Below are positions 1 through 7,308 of a DNA stretch of 64,000 bases, in pieces (positions within the stretch are counted from its first letter, which is position 1; each line of letters begins with the position of its first letter). The DNA comes from Neobacillus driksii (GTDB taxonomy: Bacteria; Bacillota; Bacilli; Bacillales; Cytobacillaceae). Made by a program: the position numbers and the translations under genes. Under the pieces are notes generated by a model. The model was not told the DNA's origin. It did not search any database and saw nothing but the letters and a program-made list of their open reading frames with translations. Location: the NCBI RefSeq assembly GCF_013409995.1, contig NZ_JACCBX010000001.1, positions 370,932-434,931 of the forward strand, in the 5' to 3' direction.

Positions 1-2
1 AA

Positions 3-98
3 GAAGAAGGGCGCCACAAACGACGTTTGGCTGAGCAGGAACTTGCGAATATGGAAAATGATTTGCGACTGAAACTCTTAGAAATCAAAGGTAAATAA
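3..98 (+). CDS. C-terminal end of a truncated gene (31 codons visible)
   Basis: An open frame enters from the left edge and stops at TAA 96-98. The visible tail is charged and helical, ending in RLKLLEIKGK. It is followed at once by a strong hairpin terminator, as expected for the end of a real gene. The start lies outside the window, and the product cannot be named from 31 residues. Confidence 0.55.
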   Translation, partial: EEGRHKRRLAEQELANMENDLRLKLLEIKGK

Positions 99-99
99 G

Positions 100-140
100 A
101 AAAGCGTCAAGTTCCTATAATGACGGAACTTGACGCTTTT
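100..140. terminator. bidirectional terminator between convergent genes
   Basis: A perfect 16-bp stem (100-115 with 125-140) closes a 9-nt loop. The A-rich left end and T-rich right end give a U-tract on either strand. It sits between the truncated forward gene and the reverse-strand carboxypeptidase and can serve both. Confidence 0.9.
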
Positions 141-142
141 AA

Positions 143-979
143 CTATATTGCACTATTGTATTCTTCAAGCGTGATCCCTTTGTTCATAATCTCGATTGCA
201 ATTTCTTTCCCAACATAGCGAAGGTGCCAAGGTTCGTATTGATATCCCGTAATATATTCTTTTCCCTGTGGATATCTAATAATAAACCCGTATTCTGCTG
301 CGTGCTGTTCCAGCCAAGCTGCCTCTTTGGTACCTCCAAAACAATCTTCAGCGGCACATTTTCCATTACCGCCGGTAACATCAATAGCAAGACCGGTTTC
401 ATGTTCACTCGTGCCAGGCAATGCACTATACGTTCTTGCCTTTTCATATCCATCACGGTTTACATAGTAGTTAAACAATGTCGTTTGCGTTGCATGAGAT
501 CGATAGGCGGAAACCCCCAATAGGGAGATACCTTCTGCTTTAGCACCAGCAAATAATTGACTAACGGCAGCTGCGGCTTCTTTACGCATTTTGCGTTTTT
601 CATTACTTGCTCCAGAAACAAAAGGAATATCGGTAAAAATAAGATCAGTAGGATTATAATTGTCTGGCAGTTTATTTTGTTTATTAACGAGCACCGGAAT
701 ACTTTCTGGATTAAAAACAACTTGTATACTTTCAGGAGTGGCCGAACCCTCTTGTTCTTTTGGCTTTACGTTTTCTTCAGTCAATGATGGCTCTGGTTGT
801 TCAGTATTTTCGACATTTTTCTGCTTTTGATCAGTTGGAATTGAGTTTTTATTATCTGGATCTGACAGGACCTCAGACTGGTTAGGATTGCCTTTGGCAT
901 TCAGAATTTTTTCCGAACAGCCAGATAATAGTACAGTGGTTATGACGATTCCACCGATTATTGAAAAATATTTATTCAC
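143..979 (-). CDS. D-alanyl-D-alanine (or L,D-) carboxypeptidase lipoprotein, peptidase M15B / VanY-LdcB family
   Basis: A 278-residue exported lipoprotein that should trim peptidoglycan stem peptides outside the membrane. The N-terminus is a lipoprotein signal with lipobox LLSGC. Residues of about 25-90 form an acidic, Pro/Glu-rich spacer. The catalytic domain follows, with the zinc/catalytic motifs SAYRS, SEHETGLAIDV and EPWHLRYVG characteristic of M15B (VanY, B. subtilis YodJ/LdcB). It starts at GTG behind an AAGGGTG site and ends just before the shared terminator. Family membership is secure. Whether the substrate is D,D- or L,D-linked cannot be decided from sequence. Confidence 0.93.
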   Translation of the reverse strand: MNKYFSIIGGIVITTVLLSGCSEKILNAKGNPNQSEVLSDPDNKNSIPTDQKQKNVENTEQPEPSLTEENVKPKEQEGSATPESIQVVFNPESIPVLVNKQNKLPDNYNPTDLIFTDIPFVSGASNEKRKMRKEAAAAVSQLFAGAKAEGISLLGVSAYRSHATQTTLFNYYVNRDGYEKARTYSALPGTSEHETGLAIDVTGGNGKCAAEDCFGGTKEAAWLEQHAAEYGFIIRYPQGKEYITGYQYEPWHLRYVGKEIAIEIMNKGITLEEYNSAI

Positions 980-1088
980 GATAAAACACCCTTACTTATT
1001 AAATATAGAATTAATTCTAACAAAATTAGACGGCAATATAGTACATTATGTTACATCTTTCGCTATCCAACAATGTGAATTTGAAAAA

Positions 1089-1106
1089 ATAGGCTGTGCA
1101 GCCTAT
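1089..1106. repeat. perfect short palindrome ATAGGCT-gtgc-AGCCTAT
   Basis: A 7-bp perfect inverted repeat with a 4-nt loop lies between the carboxypeptidase promoter region and the riboswitch. There is no T-tract, so it is not a clear terminator. Its role is unknown. Confidence 0.4.
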
Positions 1107-1186
1107 AGTAAATTCAGGATATAAAAGCAAAGCAGGACCTAAGACTCTTTTTTATTAACTGGTTGTATCATATAGTTCTATTAAAC

Positions 1187-1303
1187 ACATAAATCGTACG
1201 AAACGGCAAAACTATTGAAAAATGGTGACGCAAAACTAAAGGGGCTAATGTTTTTTTGAACGATGCCAGCCAGTTACCGAACACGATGCTCTGCGATTTA
1301 TGT
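1187..1303 (+). promoter_or_regulatory. cyclic di-GMP-I (GEMM) riboswitch
   Basis: The aptamer signature is present. A closing stem of 10 bp (1187-1196 with 1294-1303) encloses GGCAAA, a helix ACTATT-GAAA-AATGGT with a GNRA tetraloop, the invariant GACGCAAA, and a second helix ending in the conserved GCCAGCCAGTTACCG. These are hallmarks of the GEMM/c-di-GMP-I class. The closing stem ends 10 nt before the GAGGAGG site of the next small gene, so ligand could affect ribosome access or an upstream transcription decision. No intrinsic terminator is seen between aptamer and start codon, which favours translational control (inference). Confidence 0.93.
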
Positions 1304-1326
1304 AAATAAATTGAGGAGGTATTTTT

Positions 1327-1497
1327 GTGTTGCTAAAAAATATGTTTTTAAGAGGGAAATACTATTATCATTTATTTCAGTTTCGACACATTGAAATGAT
1401 GCAGTATGATTGCTTATGTGACGAACTTAAATACGAATTAAAGGTGAAATCTTTGTACCATAATAGTAAAGCATTAGAATTAGGTGCTAGAATATAG
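1327..1497 (+). CDS. small 56-aa protein under c-di-GMP riboswitch control
   Basis: A short gene starting at GTG, 6 nt after the strong ribosome site GAGGAGGT (1313-1320), and ending in TAG just before an intrinsic terminator. The product is 56 residues, basic and aromatic (KYYYHLFQFRH near residue 15), with two cysteines in DCLCDELKYELK. It has no signal peptide or membrane segment. Riboswitch, ribosome site, frame and terminator form a complete monocistronic unit, which is the main support. I do not recognise the family. A role in a c-di-GMP-dependent lifestyle switch (motility, matrix, adhesion) is inferred only from the riboswitch. Confidence 0.7.
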   Translation: MLLKNMFLRGKYYYHLFQFRHIEMMQYDCLCDELKYELKVKSLYHNSKALELGARI

Positions 1498-1527
1498 AAA
1501 AAGTCTGGGATGCCCCCAGACTTTTTT
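1498..1527 (+). terminator. terminator of the riboswitch-controlled small gene
   Basis: AAAAGTCTGGG pairs with CCCAGACTTTTTT across a short loop. It begins directly after the TAG stop of the 56-aa gene and ends in a T-run. Confidence 0.9.
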
Positions 1528-1537
1528 GTCGGTTGAT

Positions 1538-1671
1538 TGTAGATATGTTAATAGGAAATGTGAGTAAGTAATTAACAGTTGTGAATAAGTTTGTTAATTA
1601 AGTGGATAAGTTTTTAATATTTGTGGGTAAATAGGAATTAAAGGACTTGATATATTTTTAGTTGTGGATAA
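1538..1671 (+). repeat. phased array of DnaA-box-like 9-mers, 21-bp period
   Basis: Non-coding stretch with matches to TGTGGATAA (reverse complement of the DnaA box TTATCCACA): 1538 TGTAGATAT, 1559 TGTGAGTAA, 1580 TGTGAATAA, 1601 AGTGGATAA, 1622 TGTGGGTAA, and a perfect box at 1663. The first five starts are exactly 21 bp apart, two helical turns, so the boxes lie on one face of the DNA. The sixth falls 41 bp after the fifth, close to two further periods. No gene lies in 1498-1761. A DnaA-binding cluster is the simplest reading; an iteron-like array for another protein is possible. Confidence 0.75.
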
Positions 1672-1761
1672 CCTTGTGCAATCTATCAATATTGTTAATA
1701 ACTTTTGCGAGAGAAAGTCTCTTTCACAACAAAAAGCAACCTTCAGATGCTTGTCTATCGT

Positions 1762-2814
1762 TTAATGTGACGTGGTTTCGCTGCCATCGTCCAGTCCCTC
1801 TTTTGTTACTTTCAAGATTCCAACGGCTCCTTTGGTTGCGTGGTTAAATTGATGCGTCACAATCGGGTAAATGCCTTCTTTTGTAACGGTGAATTCAACC
1901 ACAGCCCCACCGCTTGCTGGAAGCATAACGGTTTGCAAACCTTTCATTAGGTTAAAAGGGTTCCCATCTATATAAACGTTGTCAAAAACAGTGCCGACTA
2001 CGTGGAAGCTGCTCACTTCATTAGGCCCTACATTGTTAATGTATATCCTGACTTTCTCGCCCACCTTTGCAGGTAACGGAGTGTCGACAAGGGCACCAAC
2101 TGTACCGTTTGTATTTAAATCGCCTTCTTTTAAAGCTTTGGCTGAAAAGACCACATTACTAGGCACTCCATTTGTAAAGTCCTCAAGGTCGTTGTACTTA
2201 TACCATTCATTTTGAACGATGACAAATTCACGATCGATTTCAGCATCAGTCGGATATCCGCTTTTTGGCTTAACAATAATGGTGCCATGCATTCCGTTGG
2301 CGATATGGGCTAATACAGGCTTTGTTCCACAGTGGTACATGAAAACTCCGGGATTATTAGCCGGATAGGTAAAGCTGCCATTTTCTTTGGGCATGATATC
2401 TATAAAATCCTGTGATGGGGAGGAGTGGACCGCATGAAAGTCCATGCTGTGAGGGATAGACGGATCCATGTTTTTCAACGTAAAATTAATCGTATCTCCT
2501 TCATTCACAACAATTACTGGTCCTGGAGCTTCACCGTTAAATGTCCATGCTTTGTACATATTGTCCTTGGTAATTTGGATATCGGTAATTTGTGCGGTCA
2601 TTTCAATATTAACTTCATGTTCACCGACACGTTTGATGTTGAGTGGGATTGGTTTTTGGTTGAGATTTTTATGAGGTTCAATTACTTGTGAGGTTGTGTT
2701 AGCTTTTGCTACTTTTACTGACTGTTTATCCACGGAAACATTGGCAGAACTACAAGCACTAAAAACCATGACAGAAGTGACAATAACACTTGCAACCTTC
2801 AAGAACTTTTTCAT
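1762..2814 (-). CDS. nirK: copper-containing nitrite reductase (NO-forming), NirK type, lipoprotein
   Basis: A 350-residue two-cupredoxin-domain enzyme reducing nitrite to nitric oxide on the outer face of the membrane. The N-terminus is a lipoprotein signal (VMVFSAC). Domain 1 carries the copper ligands in HSMDFHAVH, then YHCGTKP and HIANGMHG (Cys, His and Met of the type 1 site, His residues shared with type 2). Domain 2 has SFHVVG and THQFNHATKGAVG, which should supply the remaining type 2 ligand and catalytic His. Length and spacing fit Gram-positive NirK. It reads away from cutC, and an FNR-type operator precedes it, implying anaerobic induction. A non-denitrifying multicopper oxidase is less likely because only two domains are present. 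Confidence 0.87.
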   Translation of the reverse strand: MKKFLKVASVIVTSVMVFSACSSANVSVDKQSVKVAKANTTSQVIEPHKNLNQKPIPLNIKRVGEHEVNIEMTAQITDIQITKDNMYKAWTFNGEAPGPVIVVNEGDTINFTLKNMDPSIPHSMDFHAVHSSPSQDFIDIMPKENGSFTYPANNPGVFMYHCGTKPVLAHIANGMHGTIIVKPKSGYPTDAEIDREFVIVQNEWYKYNDLEDFTNGVPSNVVFSAKALKEGDLNTNGTVGALVDTPLPAKVGEKVRIYINNVGPNEVSSFHVVGTVFDNVYIDGNPFNLMKGLQTVMLPASGGAVVEFTVTKEGIYPIVTHQFNHATKGAVGILKVTKEGLDDGSETTSH

Positions 2815-2845
2815 TTGATTCTACCCCTTTAAGATAAATTGATTA

Positions 2846-2895
2846 CACTTTCATTGTAAAAATTTGTGAAAAATTTACTAGTGATTAGAATCACT
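2846..2895 (-). promoter_or_regulatory. FNR-type operator and -10 box of nirK (class II geometry)
   Basis: The perfect inverted repeat AGTGATT-ag-AATCACT (2880-2895) matches the FNR/CRP-family pattern GTGA-N6-TCAC. On the reverse strand a TACAAT -10 box lies at 2853-2858. A start about 7 nt downstream (near 2846) puts the operator centre at about -41.5, the class II activation position used by Fnr. Nitrite respiration genes are classical targets of anaerobic regulators. Confidence 0.7.
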
Positions 2896-3015
2896 TATTT
2901 TTCTGAATATATTGAACGCTTTGTGAAATGTTGAGCAATTAATAACGTTCATAAGTTATTTAAGTAAAATAAGTAAATAATAGTAAAAAACGTGTTATGG
3001 GAGAAGGGATAAATA

Positions 3016-3693
3016 ATGATAATCGAATTTATTGCGGTTACGGTAGAGGATGCATTATTAATTGAAAAATCAGGTGCTGACAGAATTGAATTAGTATCTG
3101 GATTAACAGAAGGCGGTATAACACCGAGCTATGGGTTAATCGAAAAGGTTGTTAATAGCGTTACGATTCCTGTCAACGTTATGGTGAGACCGCATGGTCA
3201 ATCCTTTTGTTATTCAGACGATGACTTTGCGATTATGAAGAATGATATTCGTATGATTCGGTCGTTAGGGGCGAATGGAGTAGTTTTCGGAATGCTAGAT
3301 CAGAAAGGGGACGTTGAATTCAGACGCCTTGAAGAGTTATTAACGGATATAGGTACTATGGATGTAACGTTTCACCGCGCCATCGACAGTTCAAATAAAA
3401 TCATTGAAGCAGCTCAACAATTGGATCAATATAAAGAGATTACTACTATTTTAACCTCTGGAGGTTACGGTGACTGGGAAACTCGCTTGGAAACCCTAAG
3501 AAAAATGAAAGAAATTTGTAAAAAAACAGAAATTCTTATTGGCAGCGGTCTGACAAAGGAAAATATCGTGCAGGTACATACACAGGTTGGAACAAATCAC
3601 TACCACTTCGGCACAGCCATAAGAAAAGATAATAGCGCTCTAAAAAGTGTTTCCTTAGAAAAAGCAATTGAAATCGTTCATACCTTGAAATAA
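3016..3693 (+). CDS. cutC: copper homeostasis protein CutC family
   Basis: A 225-residue cytosolic TIM-barrel protein of the CutC family. Diagnostic segments are IEFIAVTVEDALLIEKSGADRIEL at the start, LTEGGITPS near residue 30, VMVRPHG near 58, and a C-terminal IGSGLTKENI plus NHYHFGTAIR. CutC proteins have been linked to copper handling, but their biochemical activity is not firmly established. It starts at ATG behind GGGAGAAGGG and lies head to head with nirK, a copper enzyme, so a link in copper supply or tolerance is plausible but only inferred. A 43-codon gene follows. Confidence 0.9.
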   Translation: MIIEFIAVTVEDALLIEKSGADRIELVSGLTEGGITPSYGLIEKVVNSVTIPVNVMVRPHGQSFCYSDDDFAIMKNDIRMIRSLGANGVVFGMLDQKGDVEFRRLEELLTDIGTMDVTFHRAIDSSNKIIEAAQQLDQYKEITTILTSGGYGDWETRLETLRKMKEICKKTEILIGSGLTKENIVQVHTQVGTNHYHFGTAIRKDNSALKSVSLEKAIEIVHTLK

Positions 3694-3733
3694 TTGGGGG
3701 ATATTAAAAATAATCTTACCAATGGAGGAAACA

Positions 3734-3865
3734 ATGGATAAAGAAAAAGATCAAACTAGCGAAGGGCTCAACCAAATCTTCGAAATCATCAATGCAAAAG
3801 GTGACACAGGCGAGATAAAACAAATTGTTGAAAACAATGAAGCAGAAAAAAATAACGAAAGATAA
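3734..3865 (+). CDS. small hypothetical protein, 43 aa
   Basis: ATG at 3734 follows TGGAGG with correct spacing, and the frame runs to TAA at 3863-3865. The product is highly charged and soluble, with an amphipathic segment EGLNQIFEIINAKGDTGEIK, no signal and no cysteines. It lies 40 bp after cutC on the same strand and could be co-transcribed. The coding sequence carries GGTGACACAGGC, whose near-complement recurs after the stop, so part of the region may be repeat-derived. No family recognised. Confidence 0.5.
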   Translation: MDKEKDQTSEGLNQIFEIINAKGDTGEIKQIVENNEAEKNNER

Positions 3866-3869
3866 TGCC

Positions 3870-3921
3870 TGTCACCAAGGTGACACTTAAAAAGGAGTTA
3901 ACCACTCGTGAACCTGTTCAC
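3870..3921. repeat. two adjacent short palindromes (TGTCACC-AA-GGTGACA and GTGAAC-CT-GTTCAC)
   Basis: The first palindrome (3870-3885) directly follows the stop of the 43-aa gene, and the second spans 3908-3921. Both are perfect with 2-nt centres. The GGTGACA word also occurs inside the preceding small gene and, as GGTGACAGGCACC, at 52842. No T-tract follows, so they are not simple terminators. Confidence 0.5.
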
Positions 3922-3947
3922 CTAAGGAGAACAGTGCCGACCCAAGA

Positions 3948-3976
3948 AGACCTCAAACTTTCTTAGTTTGAGGTCT
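3948..3976. terminator. 12-bp hairpin at the 3' end of the 577-aa gene
   Basis: AGACCTCAAACT pairs perfectly with AGTTTGAGGTCT around a TTCTT loop. It lies about 30 bp beyond the reverse-strand stop. A T-tract is lacking, so termination efficiency is uncertain. It could equally protect mRNA ends. Confidence 0.5.
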
Positions 3977-4008
3977 CGATACATATATCGTATAAAATTT
4001 TCCTATCT

Positions 4009-5742
4009 CTATTGTTTTACAAATTGCTGATTCAAATAGGCATACGTTTCTGACTGACCTTGGTCCCCAAGGAGCTTCAGTGTATTACCCACTAATTTCG
4101 CAGCAGACATCCCTTTTAGTGCCAGGTCTGAACGCAGACTCATACTTCCATTTTCGGAAGCCGGACTGTAGACCCAGACAAACGATTCAAATGTTTGATT
4201 GAGTGCCATAATGACAACTTCGGGAATCCCATTATCATCGAAATCGTATTCTGTATGATAGAGAGAAAAGCCTTCTTTTAGTACACCCTTTTCATCAAAT
4301 GGTGAAACCTTAGAGTCAATCATTAACTGATAGGTAGTTTCAATATTGTGGCTGTCCGTCAATACTAGGCTCTTACCTCCCGTTGGATTTGCCTGTCCAA
4401 AGGTCATTTTCTGTTGTTGTCCATTTACATTGAAAACAAAGGGCTCTTCACTAATCCATTCTCTAAATGGATCAAAATTAATATTTTTAGCTGGCTCTGA
4501 TGCTACAGCTTTATTCGGCTTTGAAACAGATTCCTTCTCTTTTTTGTCTGCCAGGAGGTCATAACCAAAATATAACCCGCTTCCAACGACAAGAATAATG
4601 AGCAATACGCTGCTTAATTGAACACCATACTTCTTAAAATACTTTACAACTTGACTTGCGCTTTCATTCTCAACTTCTTTTACTAATTTTCTAAAGCTGC
4701 TCGTTGAAATCATACCAAGCTCTTTTCTATAAGTCTTATTCTTCCAAACTGACCTTGGATGAGATTTCAAATAAGCCTTTAGTGCTCGATGGTAATGATG
4801 ATCAAGTTGAAGGTTTTTTGCCGTCCATTTAATAAAAGATAACATCAGCTTCTCATCAGTATTTTTACTTAAATAAGCAAAAAGTTGTGGGAAATGATAA
4901 CCGCCTTTCTCATCATCAAAGGCCGCTAGTATATGCTGAAAATTGTCCTCAGAAATATTACCCCGCAAAACATTTTTTAAAACCTCTCGAAGTTCTTCTC
5001 GGTTAGCTGGTGATAACTGTTGAAGAATCACCCAGACAGAAACGACAGGTGTGTGAAAAAGTTCATGAAGGACCTTCATAATTTTGTATTTGCTGATGAT
5101 TTTTTTATCCTTTAGTTCTATTTCGTTAAGGTTACCTGTTGAAATGTGTGCATATGTATCAATATCCTTGAGAGTTACATTCTTTAATTCAAGCTCATCT
5201 AATAGGGCAATCTCCGAGTAAAGCAACATCTTTTCTTTGATTTTTGAAAAATCAACATCAGGGTTTGTCACCTGGAACGCTTTAACCATACTTGCTGCTA
5301 TAAATAAATCATAGGAATTGCCAACGGCATATGCGGTCTTTTGGATGGCGAGCTTCTGAAAATAACGATTCTTAAGTAGAAAGGGTGAAGTTTCAAGTAG
5401 GTTATTGATTTGTGCCAAAATTTCTACGACAGTGATAAGCTTGAATTTTTCATCTAGATATATTTTTATAAGATTTGTGTAGTCTTGATGCTGATTAATA
5501 AACTCGACTATCTGTTTGTATGTATGAACTTTAATCTCCATTATTCTCCATAAATCATAAAAATATGATTGATCCTGATAATGTTCCAGGGTGTTCAGAA
5601 TAAAGGCAAGCTCTTCATCCTTAAGGTCATTCTGGACAGATTCCAACACAGCTTTAAAAATGTCCATAACAACTTCTTTAGGGTTTTTCTCATAGAACTC
5701 ACTCAATCCTTGGTGTTCCAATGTATTTTCCTGCTGGCTCAC
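4009..5742 (-). CDS. hypothetical membrane protein with single central TM segment
   Basis: A 577-residue protein of unknown function. Residues 1 to about 370 are soluble, helical and charged, reminiscent of a helical-repeat domain. A basic stretch (VVKYFKKYG) leads into a hydrophobic segment SSVLLIILVVGSGLYFG at about 378-395. The last 170 residues are likely outside the membrane and include DFDDNGIPEVVI, resembling an FG-GAP/VCBS-type calcium-binding loop. No N-terminal signal is present, so cytosolic N and external C termini are predicted. The start is GTG behind GGGAGAC. It is probably monocistronic. A role in stress or envelope sensing would be speculation. Confidence 0.8.
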   Translation of the reverse strand: MSQQENTLEHQGLSEFYEKNPKEVVMDIFKAVLESVQNDLKDEELAFILNTLEHYQDQSYFYDLWRIMEIKVHTYKQIVEFINQHQDYTNLIKIYLDEKFKLITVVEILAQINNLLETSPFLLKNRYFQKLAIQKTAYAVGNSYDLFIAASMVKAFQVTNPDVDFSKIKEKMLLYSEIALLDELELKNVTLKDIDTYAHISTGNLNEIELKDKKIISKYKIMKVLHELFHTPVVSVWVILQQLSPANREELREVLKNVLRGNISEDNFQHILAAFDDEKGGYHFPQLFAYLSKNTDEKLMLSFIKWTAKNLQLDHHYHRALKAYLKSHPRSVWKNKTYRKELGMISTSSFRKLVKEVENESASQVVKYFKKYGVQLSSVLLIILVVGSGLYFGYDLLADKKEKESVSKPNKAVASEPAKNINFDPFREWISEEPFVFNVNGQQQKMTFGQANPTGGKSLVLTDSHNIETTYQLMIDSKVSPFDEKGVLKEGFSLYHTEYDFDDNGIPEVVIMALNQTFESFVWVYSPASENGSMSLRSDLALKGMSAAKLVGNTLKLLGDQGQSETYAYLNQQFVKQ

Positions 5743-5789
5743 TGTTTTTGTCTCCCTTATGAGTTTCTACTATTATAATAGTTAAAATT

Positions 5790-5820
5790 AATAAAAAATA
5801 AAAAGACCCGTTCTGGTCTT
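5790..5820 (-). terminator. terminator of the 100-aa secreted protein gene
   Basis: On the reverse strand AAGACC-agaacg-GGTCTT is followed by TTTATTTTTT. The short stem with a strong T-run lies immediately after the stop at 5822. Confidence 0.75.
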
Positions 5821-5821
5821 C

Positions 5822-6124
5822 TTATTTTTCGTTTTTAGAAATAGGAATAAATTTATTAAAGATACCGATGCTGGTGACCTGCCCCAAGCCTATCTCGGAA
5901 AAATCGGTTTTATAGACTGAAAAAATGAAGTAATCTTTTTCCGTTGTTCCCATATCGAAAACCTTTTCCCCAGCTAATGAAAGAATCCCTTTTTCAAGGA
6001 TATTCGAAGATTGATCCATCGCTTCATGCGTAATCCATTCCACGTATTGCGAACGCCCAGGGTTTGTTTCTGATAAAACAAATACAATGACTATCAATAG
6101 GATAATAGAAATGACCTTTTTCAC
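5822..6124 (-). CDS. small secreted or anchored protein, DUF4359-like
   Basis: A 100-residue protein starting with MKK and a hydrophobic segment (ISIILLIVIVFVLS), a signal peptide or membrane anchor. The exported part begins TNPGRSQYVEWITHE, resembling the Asn-Pro-x-x-x-Tyr-x-x-Trp opening of DUF4359 proteins. It ends in a compact beta-rich region (KDYFIFSVYKTDF, SIGIFNKFIPI). It lies upstream of the 577-aa gene on the same strand but has its own terminator. Family assignment is by memory of the motif and is tentative; function unknown. Confidence 0.7.
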   Translation of the reverse strand: MKKVISIILLIVIVFVLSETNPGRSQYVEWITHEAMDQSSNILEKGILSLAGEKVFDMGTTEKDYFIFSVYKTDFSEIGLGQVTSIGIFNKFIPISKNEK

Positions 6125-6272
6125 TTTTCAACCCCTATTCTAATAATTGTTAATTTTCACCTAATTTAAGTATAAAGCTGGTAGGATATTCTTGTAAACA
6201 CAATTATCACTAGTGCTAATTCTCTATTAATATGATAAATTATTACTAATTACCTTTAAAGGAGATAAGCCC

Positions 6273-6368
6273 TTGTCAAGAAAGTGGATTTGGATCATTG
6301 GGTGCGTACTTTTCCTGCTGTTATTAAATGGATTTGGAATTTTGGCTGTACAGCTTTTTGGAAGGTAA
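6273..6368 (+). CDS. small single-pass membrane protein, 31 aa
   Basis: A TTG start lies after the strong ribosome site AAAGGAGATAAG, and the frame ends at TAA 6366-6368. The product begins MSRKWIWIIG, has one hydrophobic helix (IWIIGCVLFLLLNGFGILAV) and ends in FGR: the basic-then-hydrophobic layout of a membrane microprotein. It lies 36 bp before the CPBP protease-like gene on the same strand, suggesting co-transcription. Its reality rests on ribosome site and hydrophobicity only. Confidence 0.5.
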   Translation: MSRKWIWIIGCVLFLLLLNGFGILAVQLFGR

Positions 6369-6404
6369 GAGAGTGCAGCAAGTCTCAAAGGCAGGGATTT
6401 AAAA

Positions 6405-7307
6405 ATGACAAATAACTTAACGGCGCCAGTTTCGAAGCGGCTTTTAATAGCACTTCTCACCATTACGATAGGGGTTGAACTCATTCTCTATTTAAGTGGC
6501 TACAGCCAATTAGCTGGTACCATCTATGACGCCATAATGGTGTCATCCTTTTTTATCGGATTGAAGCTTCACCGAAGACTTCATAATGGAATTAAAAAAA
6601 CAAAGATACAACTTACACGCCAATTTATAGGCGCATTTTTGCTCTTTATTCTCGGCAGCACCATTATTAATATCTATTCATCTTACGCTTTTCAAGATTT
6701 TAGCAACGATTATGAACAATATGTAGAGACCTATTCAGAAACGGTCTCGGATGAAAGCGACATAATAGAGCCAAGTGAGCCAATGGAACCTGTTGATAAG
6801 ATGTGGGAAGTGATAGATGAAATTGATGCTGTGGGATACGATATTTTTACAGATATCCTTGCTGGTCTCGAAGAAGTCTGGCGATTAGCATACATCATAC
6901 TTATCCTGCTTGTTTTTAAAAAAATCTTTCCAAGACGCTGGGAAAAAGGGCGGCGCGATATTTTTGTCTTACTTGCGCTCTTCGTCACTTCAGTGTTATT
7001 CGGTATTGACCATACACTAAACTCGGTTCAATCATGGCAGTATGAAATTGGAGCAATTATCACCTTTGCCAATATGGGTTTCTTATTTGGAATGATTTTA
7101 TTGTGGACGAGAAATCTCTGGGTGACGGTTATGGTTCATGGCGTTTACGATATATTAGCAACACTATCTTGGTATTACTTTGAATTTATCGTTGAAATGG
7201 CGGGATTGATTCTATTACCTATTTACCTGTTCTTACTGGTAATCGAAAAGAATCGACAGATGAAAAATTCAATAGAAGTAGTAGTTACGGAAGAAATAGC
7301 CAAATAA
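6405..7307 (+). CDS. CPBP (CAAX protease and bacteriocin-processing/Abi) family membrane protein
   Basis: A 300-residue polytopic membrane protein of the CPBP/Abi family of glutamic-type intramembrane endopeptidases. The three core motifs appear in order: EEVWRLAY (Glu-Glu-x3-Arg, near residue 150), LFGIDH (Phe-x3-His) and MVHGVYD (His-x3-Asp). About eight hydrophobic segments are visible. Between the N-terminal helices and the core lies a long acidic extracytoplasmic or cytosolic loop rich in Glu/Ser/Pro (residues about 105-135). It follows a membrane microprotein and ends at a strong terminator. The substrate is unknown; family members process prenylated-type peptides, immunity or signalling proteins. 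Confidence 0.85.
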   Translation: MTNNLTAPVSKRLLIALLTITIGVELILYLSGYSQLAGTIYDAIMVSSFFIGLKLHRRLHNGIKKTKIQLTRQFIGAFLLFILGSTIINIYSSYAFQDFSNDYEQYVETYSETVSDESDIIEPSEPMEPVDKMWEVIDEIDAVGYDIFTDILAGLEEVWRLAYIILILLVFKKIFPRRWEKGRRDIFVLLALFVTSVLFGIDHTLNSVQSWQYEIGAIITFANMGFLFGMILLWTRNLWVTVMVHGVYDILATLSWYYFEFIVEMAGLILLPIYLFLLVIEKNRQMKNSIEVVVTEEIAK

Positions 7308-7308
7308 T

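Noticed and set aside
888..1124. 78-codon forward frame overlapping the carboxypeptidase 5' end
   Set aside because: Mostly antisense to the signal-peptide region, no ribosome site, not a known family.
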